Shown: positions 24,325 through 37,600, counted from the first letter of the stretch. The stretch: 64,000 nucleotides of DNA from Apodospora peruviana (GCA_033439685.1 JAUEDM010000001.1:4836001-4900000); one strand, 5' to 3'. Notes: generated by a model not told the origin, from the sequence alone. Translations and numbers: made by a program.

Positions 24325-25945
24325 GGGTCGATGGGTAGAAAGAAACGATGAAAAGATGGCTGACGAGGTCTGGGTAATATATCGACTGAAAAGAGATCAA
24401 TGGCTATCATGAATCGATCATAGATTGTGTTTCCTGCGTGAACCAGCACACTCACAATAGGCATGTGTGACCTACAATGAACAACCGGTCCTGTTGTCTA
24501 GGACAATAGTAGAACAATAGACGGGATGAGAATATGTACGAGAACAATAAGAACATTAGGAACAAGAAAAGAGTAAAAGTCTTAGCTAAGTAACAATGGG
24601 ACATAGATTTTCTCAAATATCACAGAGACTGGTTGCAGCTTGTAGGTTGCTGCTGCATGCCTCAGCGGCCAAGGGGGCAATATTGGATACATCGCGAAGC
24701 AAGTGGCCAAACAGACATCCGCCGCGAGTCAAGGAAATAGGCATAAGCAATGAAGCTTCATTGCAGGCCTCCTGGCAGAAGGAGGTAGACCACGGGAAGA
24801 ACAAGAGAGAGAGTGGGTTGGTGCCACCCAGGTTCCATGTGAGCCCCTGAGGACTGGATGATAGGATCTCAAGACAATAGACCACTCGCCAAGCAAGTGT
24901 GCACGAGGAGCAAAAAGTGAATCGAGAGACTACCAGGGAACAGGGGTTGACGCGCGGTTATCGGGGATCTCCCGACTTTCAGACGAGAGGGGGAGAAAGT
25001 GATATTTAGAAGAGATAGACTCCGTTCTTGGTAAAAGCCAGTCATGGTCCCGACTTTTTCGAGTGCCACTGTAAACGATTTGTCCAGAGAGAGAGGATAA
25101 AAAGTTGCTGGTGAGACAATGGTCGTTCATTCAAGCTCGGGGTTGATGCAGCGGGTTTGAAGAAACGAAAGCCAATCGCTGACTCCAGCTTTTGACTCGC
25201 TCGAAACAATGGGACTGTGGCGGGGCTCTGGATAAGAGCCACTCTTCCCCACAAGCGAGTTTGTTTCAACCCCATCTTGAAACATCGGAACCTCGAGCCA
25301 CTCACAGGTAAGGTACAGAGTACCGTCCGTACCAGGTAATCACAAGGTGCGTGAGGGAAACAAATGGACTGAAAATAGGCCAGAAAAATGATTCATTTTC
25401 CATTTCAGACCATATATTTGAAGAGCAGCTAACCCAACGAGCAAGTCATGTACCTTATGTCTCCATGACCATGTCTTCATTGGCGATCTCAAACCCCTCC
25501 ATGTCTCGTGAAGGAAAGAGCCAACAATGGACGGCGATACCTTCAGATCCCGAAGTTCCCCATTTCCGGTCATCACGGTAACGTAATACAAAAACACCAA
25601 ACGCATCACCGACGTTCATTGTGCCGAGACACCGGCAGACACACCTACACTCACAGACTAAGTGTCAAAAGGCTGTCGTGTCACCAATATAATCTTAAAC
25701 CCCAACACCAGATGATATCGAGATAGATCAACAGATCCGATCCGATCGGCTCATTTCCCAGGGTTAGTTGCACTCCTCGGCCTCACTTCCCGTAACGGAA
25801 ATCTACTCACCGAACCCTGTCTTTGTATAACATGATGATCGAGGAAGCATTTTAGCTCACCTCGGTTAAAGTCAAGCCAGATCCGGTGCAACTTGTTCAG
25901 TTCTATCTATTCTTCTTTTTCCCAAACCAAACTTGTCTTTCTTGG

Positions 25946-25980
25946 CTACCTTACATACCTAAGGTAGGTAGGTACCTATT
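25946..25980. repeat. TACCTA/TAGGTA motif cluster
   Basis: GGCTACCTTACATACCT is followed by AAGGTAGGTAGGTACCTA, an imperfect inverted repeat able to fold into a hairpin. Confidence 0.7.
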
Positions 25981-26917
25981 GAGTGCCCATTTCAGTGAAT
26001 TTTAATCGGACGGAATCATACCTTAAATAAAAATCCACGGGTCTGAAAGGCAAGGCAATAAGCAAACAACCAAGACAGTCATCAACGTCTGCATTGCGGT
26101 AACAATAACAAGAACAATAATGATCAACATCTACAGCCATATATATCTCCTACAGCTCCTGTTCTATTCATCATCTTGCTTCTCCAACTTCCTCCCAGAC
26201 CTCGAACGCTAGTCTCGGAAACTCTGCCAGGCTCATCATCATACTTCCAGGCTGTGTAAAAATTGCTTTGCTTCGCAAAACTTTCACTCCGCTATCTTGT
26301 GGCCCAAAACATGAGAAAACACTGCCACACGACGTATCTAAGGTAGGAGCAACGCCTTGAACAAAAAATAAAAAATACTCGTACAGAATGCATTATATAC
26401 GTATAAAGGTGTCTCCGTATCTGTCTTTACTGTCCCATGACTCCGCAAATAACAGCCCTGCCGCTGTGGTCATGGTCAGAGAAAATATAAACATCCAAGA
26501 CCAAAGGTGCGGGAGAATATTTGCCGCTTCCCCACCCTACTGATCAACCAAGCCGGGGCAGAAAATTTCCAGACCTAGTATGCGCCCGTTGCCTCTATGA
26601 AGACCCGCAAGAAAGAGATCGGCACCAGTACCTGCTCTGGTGGAAATATCGTAGTCGCCCCATGGTTGTCCTCTCGGAAGCCAGCGCCCCAGGCAGCTTC
26701 TTTCCTTTGCAACCATATGCAAAAATGGGGTATACTAAAACAAGGTGTGTGCAAAATGGAGGCTTTTGTATTGGGGAATAACGATGTCGTCTATCCAAAT
26801 CGTCTCTTTCGTCTCCTGCTGCGCGCACCTCTCAAGACGGCGCGCTGCCGGGAATAGAGATCAAGAAGGTGGACGGAGCACCGCGTCTTTCATATTCGCA
26901 TCCGAGGATGGGGGATG

Positions 26918-28416
26918 CTAGAGCTTGACCTTTTGGCCGGTAATCTTTTCCCAGATCTTCGCCACCAGGTCCTCCTTGAAGCGCTCCCAAATGTTCCGGT
27001 TGAGGTAATAGCTCAATTCTCGGAAGTTGTACATCTCGCCCCAGCAATCGCGGCCCCATTCGCAACCCGCCATGTTGACAACGAAGTCTCGGTCCTTCTG
27101 ATCGTAGTGTATCCGTGAGTCGTTGCCGTTTTCCGAGCACGCCCCGGCCGGAAAACTATTGATCATTCGTTGAGGCAGGAATGCGGTGTGTTTCCTGATC
27201 CAAGGCTGCGCCTTGTAAAGCTGCTCTAGCGCATCTTGTTCTTTGTGCTCCCACTCCATGTGTTTCTGCTCGTAGGCCACAGGGTCCCACCAGATATCGA
27301 GCAACCGGTCGGTCCATGCACTTCGGCGGATGAAGAACGACCCAAGGTTGAAGCCTGAACAGTCTTGGGGTAGAACCAAGTTTATCGACTCGGCCTTTCC
27401 GTCGCCGACGGCGCTTCGGGATTCTTCATCGAGGTGGGGATCGGTAAGTGGGTGGCTAATATTCAGTGGGTTATATTCATTAATGTCGCGATAGACATGC
27501 TGTTGGAGATTATTGAAGATGTGGTCCTGGAGCGAGTAAGATGGCTCCATTATGAAGGTGTTGAGATCAAGCCACCAAATCCTAGGAGCATGAACAAGTT
27601 AGACGCAGAAAGCGAAAGACGAATCTTGACAAGCGTACCATTCCGCCTTGGGATATTTCCTCAAGCTTGAGCGGATGAAGTCGACCTTCTCCCAGCTCTC
27701 GCGCCACTCGTGGGCATACCGCTTCTTCGTGCTCATGTCGACGATCTCGAGATCGTATCCCCATCGGGATACGTATTTCTTTTTATTTCGCACCGAGTCC
27801 CGCTCGATCGCCCACTCGCGCGCACCCTTCCACTCCATCACACCTCCGCCAACATTGGCTGCTAATATTATGACAAACTTCTGGCCTCCACCCAGCCACG
27901 GACTTCTTCGCCAGTGGTATATCAGAGCTGTGAGAGGTTAGACTGAATCTCCAGTGACTCGCAGGGAGCTTAAGGTCATGTGAACTCACGGGTATTGTAG
28001 AACACAATGACAGAGATGATAAAGAGCAGGACGATCATTAAACGTATCTTCATCTTCCTACCCATGCGCGCCATGACACCGCGTAGCCTTCCTAATAGAG
28101 GCACGTTTTGAACCGACCACCGACCGTGGACTATCTTCTCCTTCTCAATATAGTGGGGATTTGCATTGAAGTGTGGTAGATTGCTCGATAAGCGGCGCAT
28201 GTGTCGGGAGAGGAAGCCTTGATTCTGGGTCGAGAAGGACGGATACCCGGGGCTGCCGCTGGTGTTCTTCAGCCTGGCCGATTCCCACATCACGGGCGTC
28301 CCGTTCGATCCCGGATAACCTCTTGTCGGACTCGATCGACCGCTCGAGGGGATGTTGAGGCCTGGGCTTGACCAGCCGCCGCCTGGGACGGGGGACGGAC
28401 TGCGAGACAAGGACAT
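26918..28416 (-). CDS. GT34 alpha-mannosyltransferase, Mnn10 type
   Basis: Three exons (28416-27990, 27927-27639, 27581-26918) give 459 residues. The Ser/Pro-rich cytosolic N-terminus (about 1-120) leads into one signal anchor (about 124-141, IRLMIVLLFIISVIVFY), giving a type II Golgi topology. The luminal GT34 domain follows, with KFVIILAANVGGGVMEWK, then KAEWIWWLDLNTFIM around the nucleotide-sugar site, and HTAFLPQRMINSFPAG. Fungal Mnn10/Mnn11 proteins extend N-glycan outer-chain mannan within the mannan polymerase II complex. The sugar-binding motif reads D-L-N rather than D-x-D. A galactosyltransferase activity within GT34 is an alternative. The start codon is preceded by a probable 5' UTR intron ending in TTTCTAG. 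Confidence 0.9.
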
Positions 28417-31400
28417 TGCGCTATTGGGGGTGCCTAGAAAGAAAGAAAAAAAAGCAGGCCCGCTTGTCAGCACTGCAGGTTCTTCACAGGCTGTCCGGGT
28501 CTGCTACGTGCCCCAGGAACACGAGCTCGGGGAAGGGCGCTGAGCGAGGACACGTACCCGGTATAGGCGAGAGGCCGCGGGGATGATGGGGATCAACCCC
28601 CAGATATGCGGAAGACGACGACCAGCGATTATCCAATCGGAGTGAGGGAGTGGTTGCAGATGATCGCCTTCGATGATGCGAACGGGCTGGTCGGTCGCTA
28701 AAGGACGACGATGAGCCGTTCGGAGTAAGGGACGCCAGCTTTGTGGTAGTGGAGGCACCAGGTGGGCGCTTCCGAGCCCGCCGGTTGAACCTACGTTGGC
28801 ACGGTTGACTACCCTATGTCGCGCAGGAGGCTTGAATTGACTCGCGAGTCGAATTCGAAGGTGGCGCCCGCTTTCCGTTGGGGGCCCGGGAAGCTGCAGG
28901 TGGTAAGGTTTGGTGGTGTGAAGAGGTCGTGTCCGGATCCGTACTTCGAAACGCAGCGGAGAAAAAGTTGGACGATAAAGCAATACCTAAACCCCGACCG
29001 ATCTATCTACAGCTGGTCGATATCTTCAGGAATCTGGTAGCACACGACTAGCGAAAACCGATTCAGTCGGCGCCTCGTACTACGTGCACGTCGCAAAAAC
29101 CGCGGTACTGTTAAATATATCAATCTAAATCAAAGTTGCGTTCCGTACTGGCAATCTCGTATGGTTGCAAAGTCGCTTCTTTGCCAGAATCATTGACCAA
29201 CCAGAGGAGGCCAGATGTTGAGAGCCTGTGGCGGGGAGGCGGGCTACAGTGGAGGAGCGCAGGCGTGTGTGCCGTTGTAGCAGTGTGCTGCAGTAAGTGT
29301 TAGGTGTCGGGATCGCAAGTCTTGATTCAGGTATCAGGAATTGTGGTCTTTTAGACAGGTAGACAATTCAGAGGCCAATCTAAGGGATTTCGATGCTCTC
29401 ATTTATCCCTTTTCCTCCCCTATTCTGGTGGGTTATTTTTCTGGTCCCCTATCGGCACTTCGGTCGACGCTTAACTGGTATAAAATCCCCGTCCGCCCGT
29501 CGCGCTGTGCTTAGGTTTGCCAAGCGGGCAAGATTCGGAGGTGCCTGCCCTGAAAACCCGGGCGAGGACCCTTGGGTGGTTGCCATCCAAGAAGCCAAGC
29601 AGCAAATTTATCCTTGTAATCTCCTTATGTGCCACAGGTTCACCTTCCTACAGACGCTGATAACAGGGTGGCGCTCGGGCACAGTGCAACTCCCCGTTTC
29701 AATCTCACCATCATCTCAGTGCTGCCCCCGAAAAAAAAGGGACAATGATTTCATTCACCTTGCAGCCAGGGAGTGTTATGAATGGCAGCGTTACAGCATG
29801 TTTACCTCTTGCACGATTACCAACACTAACGTTCCGCAGCTTTATAGGCACTGCAGGCTTTTATGCTCCTTACTAATAATTACCTAGCCCACGAACTTGG
29901 CAACTCGTCAAACGATTTGTTGAACCTGAGAAGGGCAAGTTGGTGTTTTTGATGAGGACCCCTATTCTTTTTCGCCTCGATGTCGTGATACGGTGTAGCC
30001 GAGATCCCATGTTTAGGACGATTCAGGGGTTGCTGACGACGACAACGATATCGATCGTCAAGGGCAGTTTTCACGCGATCAGTTCCAATGGCCGGTCGTT
30101 TTATTAGTATCGCGGCCGTCCTTCTTTGGTATAAGAGCGGTTTCCTGCAGTAATTCCCTTGTGCTGGTCATCTGGTCCTTCTACGCTAGAAAAGGCGTGA
30201 TTTGTTCTTCACGGTTGGCGGCTCGAGCCAGTAATCAAACTTCGTCTTCTTCTCACGCGCGTATGGACGGGACAACTGGCACTCTGCATCAGCAGCAGGT
30301 GAAAAGGGGTTGCCTGGGAGCTGGCTTCGTAATTTGGGTCTCGAATGGCCAGCGTAGAAGCCAACGTGCAACATCTGCAATGTCTTTGGGGGATGCTTTT
30401 TGTGGGGGAAGAATGCGACGAGAGAACGCTTGGTAAGAACTTCAAGGACGAATGGATGCCATTTCGCAATCCACTTGGGCAGGAGCTTTCGCCTTTGAGG
30501 TTTGAAGTCTGCAAACAGTGGATTGCCACTATCCGTCGGTAATCCGTATTCCGTCCAGATCGTAGATTGCCTGCCGGTCATAAAATGATCGGTGGGTTGA
30601 GTTTTAGGGGTGACCCAGCCACCGCCAAGTTTCTCCGTGGACCCTGCCATCTCACGTGTTTTCCCCGTGATCCAAGGATGGAAAGAACGGAAGTCCGTTA
30701 GACACCATTAAAACACCAGATGCTCCTGCCACCGGCAACTGCTCCAGGCTCTCGTGCTCCATGATTATGAGTTCGCCAATCCCGTTGGACGGCCACCAGC
30801 GTGCAGCACACCGACGCCGGCCTCTTCTTTGAAAGATCATGCTCCGATTCCGAGTTCAGCGACCCATGAAAATGCACCACCGTAGCACGTGCGTAGGCAC
30901 CATCCACGGTCCATCAAAGTTGGAGCTGAGTCCGGCCTGCGCATGCTCTTCAACAAGTCTAATAACTACATTGACTGCGTGGGTTGTTGTTTTTGTATTT
31001 CCATTCCGTTATCTCTTTCCCCTTTCAAAACAACAGATGTCACCGTCATCGATTCCCGCTTGAACACTCGATTCAGAAGCTTGCTTATACGGGGCCTCAT
31101 CTAAGGATAGCCTGGCTCAGCTTACTGTAGAAGTTGATGTGCCCAATTCCTCACAAACCCCTCCGCCCATATAAACCGGCCTGTCCCGAGTTCACCATCC
31201 CCTTTGCAGACTAAGACAGAAGTTCTTAGTGGAGGTATTTTCGGAGCCTCGGTTTTCAATCATCTGGGTTCTTTTGCTCTGTTGGATATGACCAACAGGA
31301 GCAGTGGACAGATCATATAGGGCGCCAAAGCAGCTGCTGCACATACGACATGGGAGGCTATCGGTGTGACAGACAAGGGATGACATGGAACAACCACCAA

Positions 31401-31924
31401 GAGCCAGGGCATGTCTGACCACCCCGTCAAACCGTCTGTCGCGAATATGGCAGTGCTCGGGTTATGTCGGCGATGCATGGGCCCAGTACCTGAAGGTGTC
31501 GGGTTTACGGGACGTATATACAGAACCGCTCATACTCTCGTCATGCGTGGACTGTTATCGCAGCGGGAATTTCACGGACATACGTCGGCCTGCCTGCCAA
31601 TCGTACCTGCCTCCCTACCTGATCTCTTGCCCTTGATGTAAGGAAACCTGAGCAGGCAGTGGGGGATTCTCCTACCCGCACACACCGCCTCAATATCCAA
31701 TGTGAGGGAAGCACGTTGGTCAACCATCCTTACACCCGGGGCCGTTTCCACCCAAGCACCCCGGGACAGGTTAAAAGGACCCCGACACCATTGGTTTCGA
31801 CTGGTATCTTCCTGACTTTTTTTTGTCCTAGTCATCCTCCTCACTCTCAGCTCCGCACTTGACAACTTGCAACTCCATTAACGTCTTCGACTACACCTCT
31901 TGTCGAATACCAAGTACAAACAAG
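28417..31924. other. 3.5 kb divergent spacer
   Basis: This spacer lies between the Mnn10-like and Cys-tail genes. It probably includes a 5' UTR intron of the Mnn10-like gene (minus strand, about 28558 to 28431). A CATATAAACC TATA-like element is near 31170, too far from the Cys-tail ATG to be its core promoter. Several ORFs of 100-165 codons occur on both strands, but none looks like a known protein. Confidence 0.5.
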
Positions 31925-32174
31925 ATGCCTTCGGTCGATGCTCCCCAGCAGCAGCAGCCGCCTATGGAGGCCATCCCTCTGGATTCCGTCGTCTCTCGGC
32001 AGCCAGTGAGTAGCCTCGGCAGGTAACCTATACCTATTAAGTCGAGAACAAGACAAGCTAACAGTGCTGTGCCTCCCACAGAGCTCCGAACCCCAACCCG
32101 AGCCAACCATGCGTGGCGGTTTTTTTGAGGAGTGCAGTTGCTGCGGCTGCAGCGAGGAGTGTGGGTGCTGTTAA
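31925..32174 (+). CDS. Small cysteine-tailed protein of unknown function
   Basis: Two exons (31925-32005 and 32082-32174) encode 57 residues. The 76-nt intron is textbook: GTGAGT donor, GCTAAC branch site and CCCACAG acceptor. The N-terminal part is polar and Gln/Pro-rich (it begins MPSVDAPQQQQPPMEAIPL). A short linker with MRGG follows, and the protein ends FFEECSCCGCSEECGCC, seven cysteines in the last 13 residues. There is no signal peptide. The leader is pyrimidine-rich, and the start context AACAAGATGCC is good. The tail could bind metal like a metallothionein, or be S-acylated to hold the peptide at a membrane. Many ascomycete genomes carry small proteins with an RGG plus Cys-rich end. 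Assignment to that group is inference. Confidence 0.62.
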
Positions 32175-34624
32175 CCTGCCTATCTTTGTTCTCGGGGGAG
32201 TTTAACGCCTGCGTGCAATGGATTTTGCTTCATGAAGAACGAAAGTCATGGAATACGAAGGGAGATGGAAGAATATTACTTGGATGACTTGGGTTTTTCG
32301 GTGGTTTCACAAAGCATTAGTGCCGGAGGAGAAAGACATTCGGTGTGCGTTATTGTGAATACTGTAAGTTGAGATGGGTTCTAGTTGCTCTCTTTTTGCT
32401 CTTTCGGGCAGTTGAAATGTTATCAATTCTAGTGAAACACTTTGCAACGAGACTATTACAAAAGTTTCGAATTATCGCTAGATTGTGTGTTCAAGATTCA
32501 GAGTCTCCTCTAATTATCACGACATGACCGAAAACCTTGGGTGAGGTACATACTAGGTACACTGTGCTCCGAGCAAGCAGAGAAGCAATCTTGACGGCCT
32601 GTATTTAGTTCTTACACAGCCTATCCCATACCCATCATTCTCCAAAGCCTGGGGGGATTGAAGGTCCCATGGAGTTCAACCTCTCTTCCACCCATTTTTC
32701 ATTATCGAGAGCTAGGCATCAAATGGAATGTACCTAGTCAAAGACGCAGGCGTTGATGGTTACACCACAGGACCCTTTTTCATCTCGAGCTTCTTGATGC
32801 TGGATGACGTCTGTGGAATGATATTCCTTGGCATCTTGGCAAAAAGCTTGGCCTGGTTGATGGAAATCTTGGCATCTCTTGGCACACCTCGTCCCTTTTT
32901 GGATGCGTGCATCGTCGCATGTATTGGACAAGGTAATTTCGGTGGTGAGAAGGACAACACGATCTGGATCCTATGGACTAACTTTCCTGAGGTGCCATAA
33001 CACGATGTGAGTAATTTGTTTCTTTCACACTCATGATGCACTTCAAGGCCCCGGCACGGCATTTGGCTGGTCCATTTAGCAGCCAGCAGCAACAAAAGAG
33101 GGTGTAATGTCACTGTGATGCAGCAAGTGAGCGGCTACTAAGACAGCCGGAAGAGAAGGAAACATAGATTCCGGGCTGTCTACTAGCTTGTTTCTGTCTC
33201 ATCGTCTTATCTTCAGGGATTTGATGCGTGATACAGTTCACGATGGGGTGCATGTTTGCACGCAAGAAGTGTGTCGAAAGGCCTCCTTCGCTTGGAAGCT
33301 GCGACGTATTTAAAGAGCTGGAGAGCTGTCGACAAGCTCTGCACTTCACGCGTTGCACAAAACCGGCCTATAGGTACTTCCCGTCTGAAACGGCCGCTGT
33401 GGTTGTCTGAAGTTCATTGGAGAAGGACTGCGTATCGACGCGCCCAAGTTTCGTCTGGAACGTTCGTCCAAAGATCCCGTTTCCCTGGATTACCGCCCAA
33501 ATATCGCCGGTGGCTTGTGCAGTTATGCCAGCATGGAATCAACAAAATTGATCTTGCAAAACAACATGGGCTGGTTTTGTTTTGCAGATTCCTTTTATCT
33601 CTGACGCATGCCTTTGGAGCTCTACCCGATCATCTGATCCTTCGGGTGTGAAGTTTGAACAACAGGGCGACAGTGCCAAGAAAAGCCTAGACTGCTGAAG
33701 CGACTAGCCCAAATTGACTGGCGGTTGCTGAAAGAGAGTTCAGGGGAGCCAGCCAATCAGATGCAGTGCCCTGACGAGCACTCTTGTTGCCCGCAGCCAA
33801 TCCGCCCTCTCCAGCGAGACGCCGGGAGCGCTTAATTCATACCCGTCGACACCCGGCCTGCGCCAGACGTCGCGCTACCTGTCGCGGCGAGAGCCTCCTC
33901 GAGCCACAGAGAGCGCGCTGCTTGACGACGGAGGCTGCCACGCAAACAAGGGCCGGCGCAAGTTGAGTCCTGCTGGCCACTCACCATGCAGCGTCTCACT
34001 GCGCGGCAGCAATTGGGACAGGCGACGAATGAAGCCGAGATGATGCTAATGTATCGGTCCCGTCTGTTCGTCTCCAGCAAACAAAAAGACAGGTAGGTCC
34101 TGATCCACGAGGCCCAAAAGAACCTATCGAGCCGTATTCGTAGACTCTGCTGCTACGTATACTAGTGCAGGTGGTCGAGGTCGTGGTCATGTCCAGCTCT
34201 TCGGAATGAAGATGACTCTCTGCTTCATTCTTTTTTGCCCCTCCTCTTTCTTTGTGAGTCTGCGTCACTCGCTTTTGAGAACCTATTGTTTGGTGAACCA
34301 GTTCTTCCTTTTGTTCTGTCCTGTCCTTCTTTCATCCGATCAAACGAACCCCTCCCCCCCTTTTCAAACCAATTCCGAACACTCTACTTGTATTCTCTGG
34401 ACTGCATCTCTTTCTCTTTCTTTCCTTCTCTCCTGACATGGAATGGATTAAGATATACTATACTTAATCATCATCTTGGCTTGTCAGCCCATCTTCTGCA
34501 AACGAACATTGAATGAGACTGAAACGACACATCACACACACTACAAGCAATACAGCCAACATATACAAATATCTGATCGAATACATACGACGATACAAAG
34601 CTGTCGAGCACCAAACTCGGCAAC
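32175..34624. other. 2.4 kb spacer and leader of the membrane protein gene
   Basis: No convincing gene is present. The last 400 bases form a strongly CT-rich promoter/leader (about 34290-34440). Two upstream ATGs occur before the 34625 start: a 9-codon ORF at 34438-34467 and an out-of-frame ORF from 34513 that overlaps the main start. Confidence 0.55.
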
Positions 34625-37600
34625 ATGAGTACACCGAGGACGCTCCAAGGCGGGCGGGCCTTCCCCCCACGCCAGAGGACCAGAGAGGAATGGGAGGAAT
34701 GGGACGACGAGGAGATGGTAACACCCATCGAGGATGGAGAGGCTCTACTCAGCCCGGGCTTGGATAGTCCGTCCAAAATGAGCAGCAGGTCGGCAAGGTG
34801 GTCGGGACAACAACGCTCACCGATAGGAGCCGCCCGTCACTCGATGCAAAAGATCAAGAGGTTGAAGTCTCGCCAGAGGCAGAAGGCACAGAATGCCAAG
34901 GCTGGTATCAAGTTGGTAACAGACATGTCTGTCCTCCGCCAGCAGCAAGAGCAGAAGAACACGGAGAGCAGGACAGGGAGATACGTCGACGCCGCGGCCT
35001 TGAACGCGCTGGAGGGCGCGCCTGCGAAGAAGAAGCAGCCCCAGGGACTGCTACGAAACAAGCGGCTGGATATGCTGGTGGCCGAAGCCCCCAGCCAAGC
35101 AGACATCTCGCCCATCGTTGGGCCTATCATGATTGGATTCGCGATGCCGTCGGATTCGGACGTCGTCATCAGTCCCCAGACAGCTGTTGTTCAGACGCCG
35201 ATAGAATTCCCGATACATTTCAAAAAACCCACCCAAGCTCCTCCATCTAAGCTACAAATACTCCCAAGCTCGGTCTGGTCTCCCGATACAGAGGATGGAA
35301 ACACGAGCACCGCCAGACAAAATCTCGCGGGAATCGCCAGCCCGGATGGCAAGCCGGCTACTCGGTCGGTCCCCAGGGGCCAAAGAAATACTCGGGCGAC
35401 CTCAATATTTGTCAGCGATGATGAAGACGACGCCCCGACCCCGAGAGGAACAAGGCACAAGCGAGACACAAAGACTACGACATTTCAGGTCAGCGATGAG
35501 GAGGATGACATGGACACACCAGTCACCCTTTTTGAGGAAGATGGTACCACTCCGGTGAACACGCGCCAGAAGTCTTTCAGGGCAAGGCGACAGAGTCGGT
35601 CGACCGTGGGTGGACACACGAGATCGCAAGGCTGGTGGGATCAAGTCACATCCCCATTTGGGCCGCGAAGCCCGGCAAAACAGCAGTCTCCGATACCTCA
35701 TAGCCCCGAAACAGAGAACCAAGGATTGTGGAAGGATACAGACAACAAGAGCAGCACACCGACCTCTAAATACAACCCTGGTGTCGCCAGTGGTTCGCGG
35801 ACGCCCGCAGCAAGGGCTCGGCCACCGCCCAGCATCGTGATCGAGGATGTATCGTCGCAGCCGGCATCGGCTCCGCGGACAAGGACACCCGTGGCTTCCC
35901 GGGCGCAGACTCAGGCCGACAAAGTAAACATCATCGTTGAGGAGGAGGAACTTCAGGTCGAGATGCCCCCGCCATACTCACCGCCGTCAACGAAGGATAA
36001 CGTCCGATACCGCGCCGTCTTTCCACCCGGTCATCCGCTGACGACCACCTCGAGGTACCCGCCATCCCCCGGGCCGGTCTCTCCTGCCATGGCGAGGACG
36101 ATGACCTCGCAAGGCGCAATCAGTCTTACCAATGTGCCCTTGACACCTCCGGCTTCGACTTTTGATGCTCCTCGGCGCGCATACTTGCCGAACCGGGCGC
36201 CGGGGTCGGTTGTACGCGATCATTTTCTTAGCGTGTCAGGTCACGGCCCAAGGCAAAAGGCGGAGAGGCAGCGACGCCGTCATGAGAAGGAGGAAGCAAC
36301 GGCAAGGAAAGTTGGCGGGTTTTGGAGAGGCCGCGGCTGCATCCCCGAAAGCGGATGCTTTGGTCGTTCTGGGCGCGAAGGGAGGAAGCGGAGACGGGTG
36401 TGCTTGGGTGTCTGCGGCGGTATACTCGGGTTGATAATCTTGGCCATTGTTCTCGGAGTTACACTGTCCAGGCGCGCGAGCACAGCGTCTACTCCTTTTT
36501 CGCCCTTCCTCAACTTGACCGACTTCCCGCCCATTCCTACTGGTATCGCGACCGTGGTGGGACCAAACACGGATGCCACCACGGCGTGCGTACAGCCCGC
36601 TAGTCTCTGGAGCTGCTCGCTGCCCAAGGAACAGGCGTCGTCTGTTGCACGCTTTGGCGCTGATCAGCCGACTTTCGTGTTCCAGATCCAGTTCGACAAC
36701 AACACCCGCCAGCTGTGGAACGTCACCGGACAAGAACCTCCCGTCCCTACCCCGACGAAAGCTAGCAGCACCTCATCCGCAACCGCGACGTCGACCCGGC
36801 GCCCGCAAGCTCGCGGCGAAGCCATCGGCGTGCTCCCGTTCCTGCGGAAGCGCGTCAGCGCGCGCCAAGATGATGCGTCGGCTGCCCCCAACGATGGGTT
36901 TACACCCGACCCGGCCCCGCCCAATTTCCAAGACATGTTCTTCCTCGGCAACACGACCGACGGCGTGGTGTCTGACGAGAAGGCGGGCGAGCCCACGCCG
37001 TTTTACATCAGCATGCTGCGGTCCGTCGACGAGTCGGTCGGTCCCAACACGCTTAGCCGCCGGGCAGGAGCAGCGTCCGTGACGGCACCTAAAATCAACG
37101 TCTCCGACTCGGCGCCTCCACCGGTCCTGAACCCCGACGGCACAGGTGCGCCGGCCGTGCTGTTTCCCTTTCCCAAACAGCAACCGCTGCGGTTGTACGA
37201 CCGCGGCCTGCCGACGGAGCGCTTTGGCTTCTACACGTACTACAACAAGACCATCTACGTGAAGTCGGTCGCCGTGCCCAACGACAATAGCGCCAGCGGC
37301 CAGGTGGCGGACGATCTTAACGGTGGCGCGCTCGAGAGCGAGGCCAAGTTTCTCGTGACGTGGCTGTCGGCGCGGTTCAAGGTGGAGATCTGGACACGGA
37401 GAGAGAATACCACCCGACTGAACGGTGGGCGGGTGAGCGATGATAATGCCACGCAGCCAGGGACTTTTCCTTACCCGGTGACGGTGACGCTGGACACGCA
37501 CGGCGGGATCCCGGGGCAGAAGTTCGCGTTCGCTAGGGGGGTGGTCGATCAACGGGTCGTTACCAACGACGCCACGTTTGTGCTGAACTTCATGAGCGTG

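Larger units (their letters stand above)
24165..26917. other. Upstream region of the GH16 gene, no other gene seen
   Basis: This 2.75 kb spacer separates the GH16 start codon from the Mnn10-like stop codon. It contains a TATA element for GH16 (listed separately), TACCTA-type motifs around 25306-25340 and 25946-25980, and no protein-like ORF. Confidence 0.6.

Noticed and set aside
26120..26212. 30-codon hydrophobic ORF (MINIYSHIYLLQLL)
   Set aside because: Too short, with no splice or conservation evidence.
29393..29887. 164-codon plus-strand ORF
   Set aside because: No recognisable domain, and no neighbouring exon or splice pattern supports it. It could be real, but I cannot support it.
30186..30650. 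154-codon minus-strand ORF starting MAGSTEKLGGGW
   Set aside because: It is the longest minus-strand frame in a long spacer, but it is basic and low in structure-forming patterns, and no family is recognised.
33985..34516. Possible two-exon gene starting MQRLTARQQLGQ with a GTAGGT donor near 34093
   Set aside because: The second exon would be the CT-rich leader of the membrane protein gene, and the branch site is weak.
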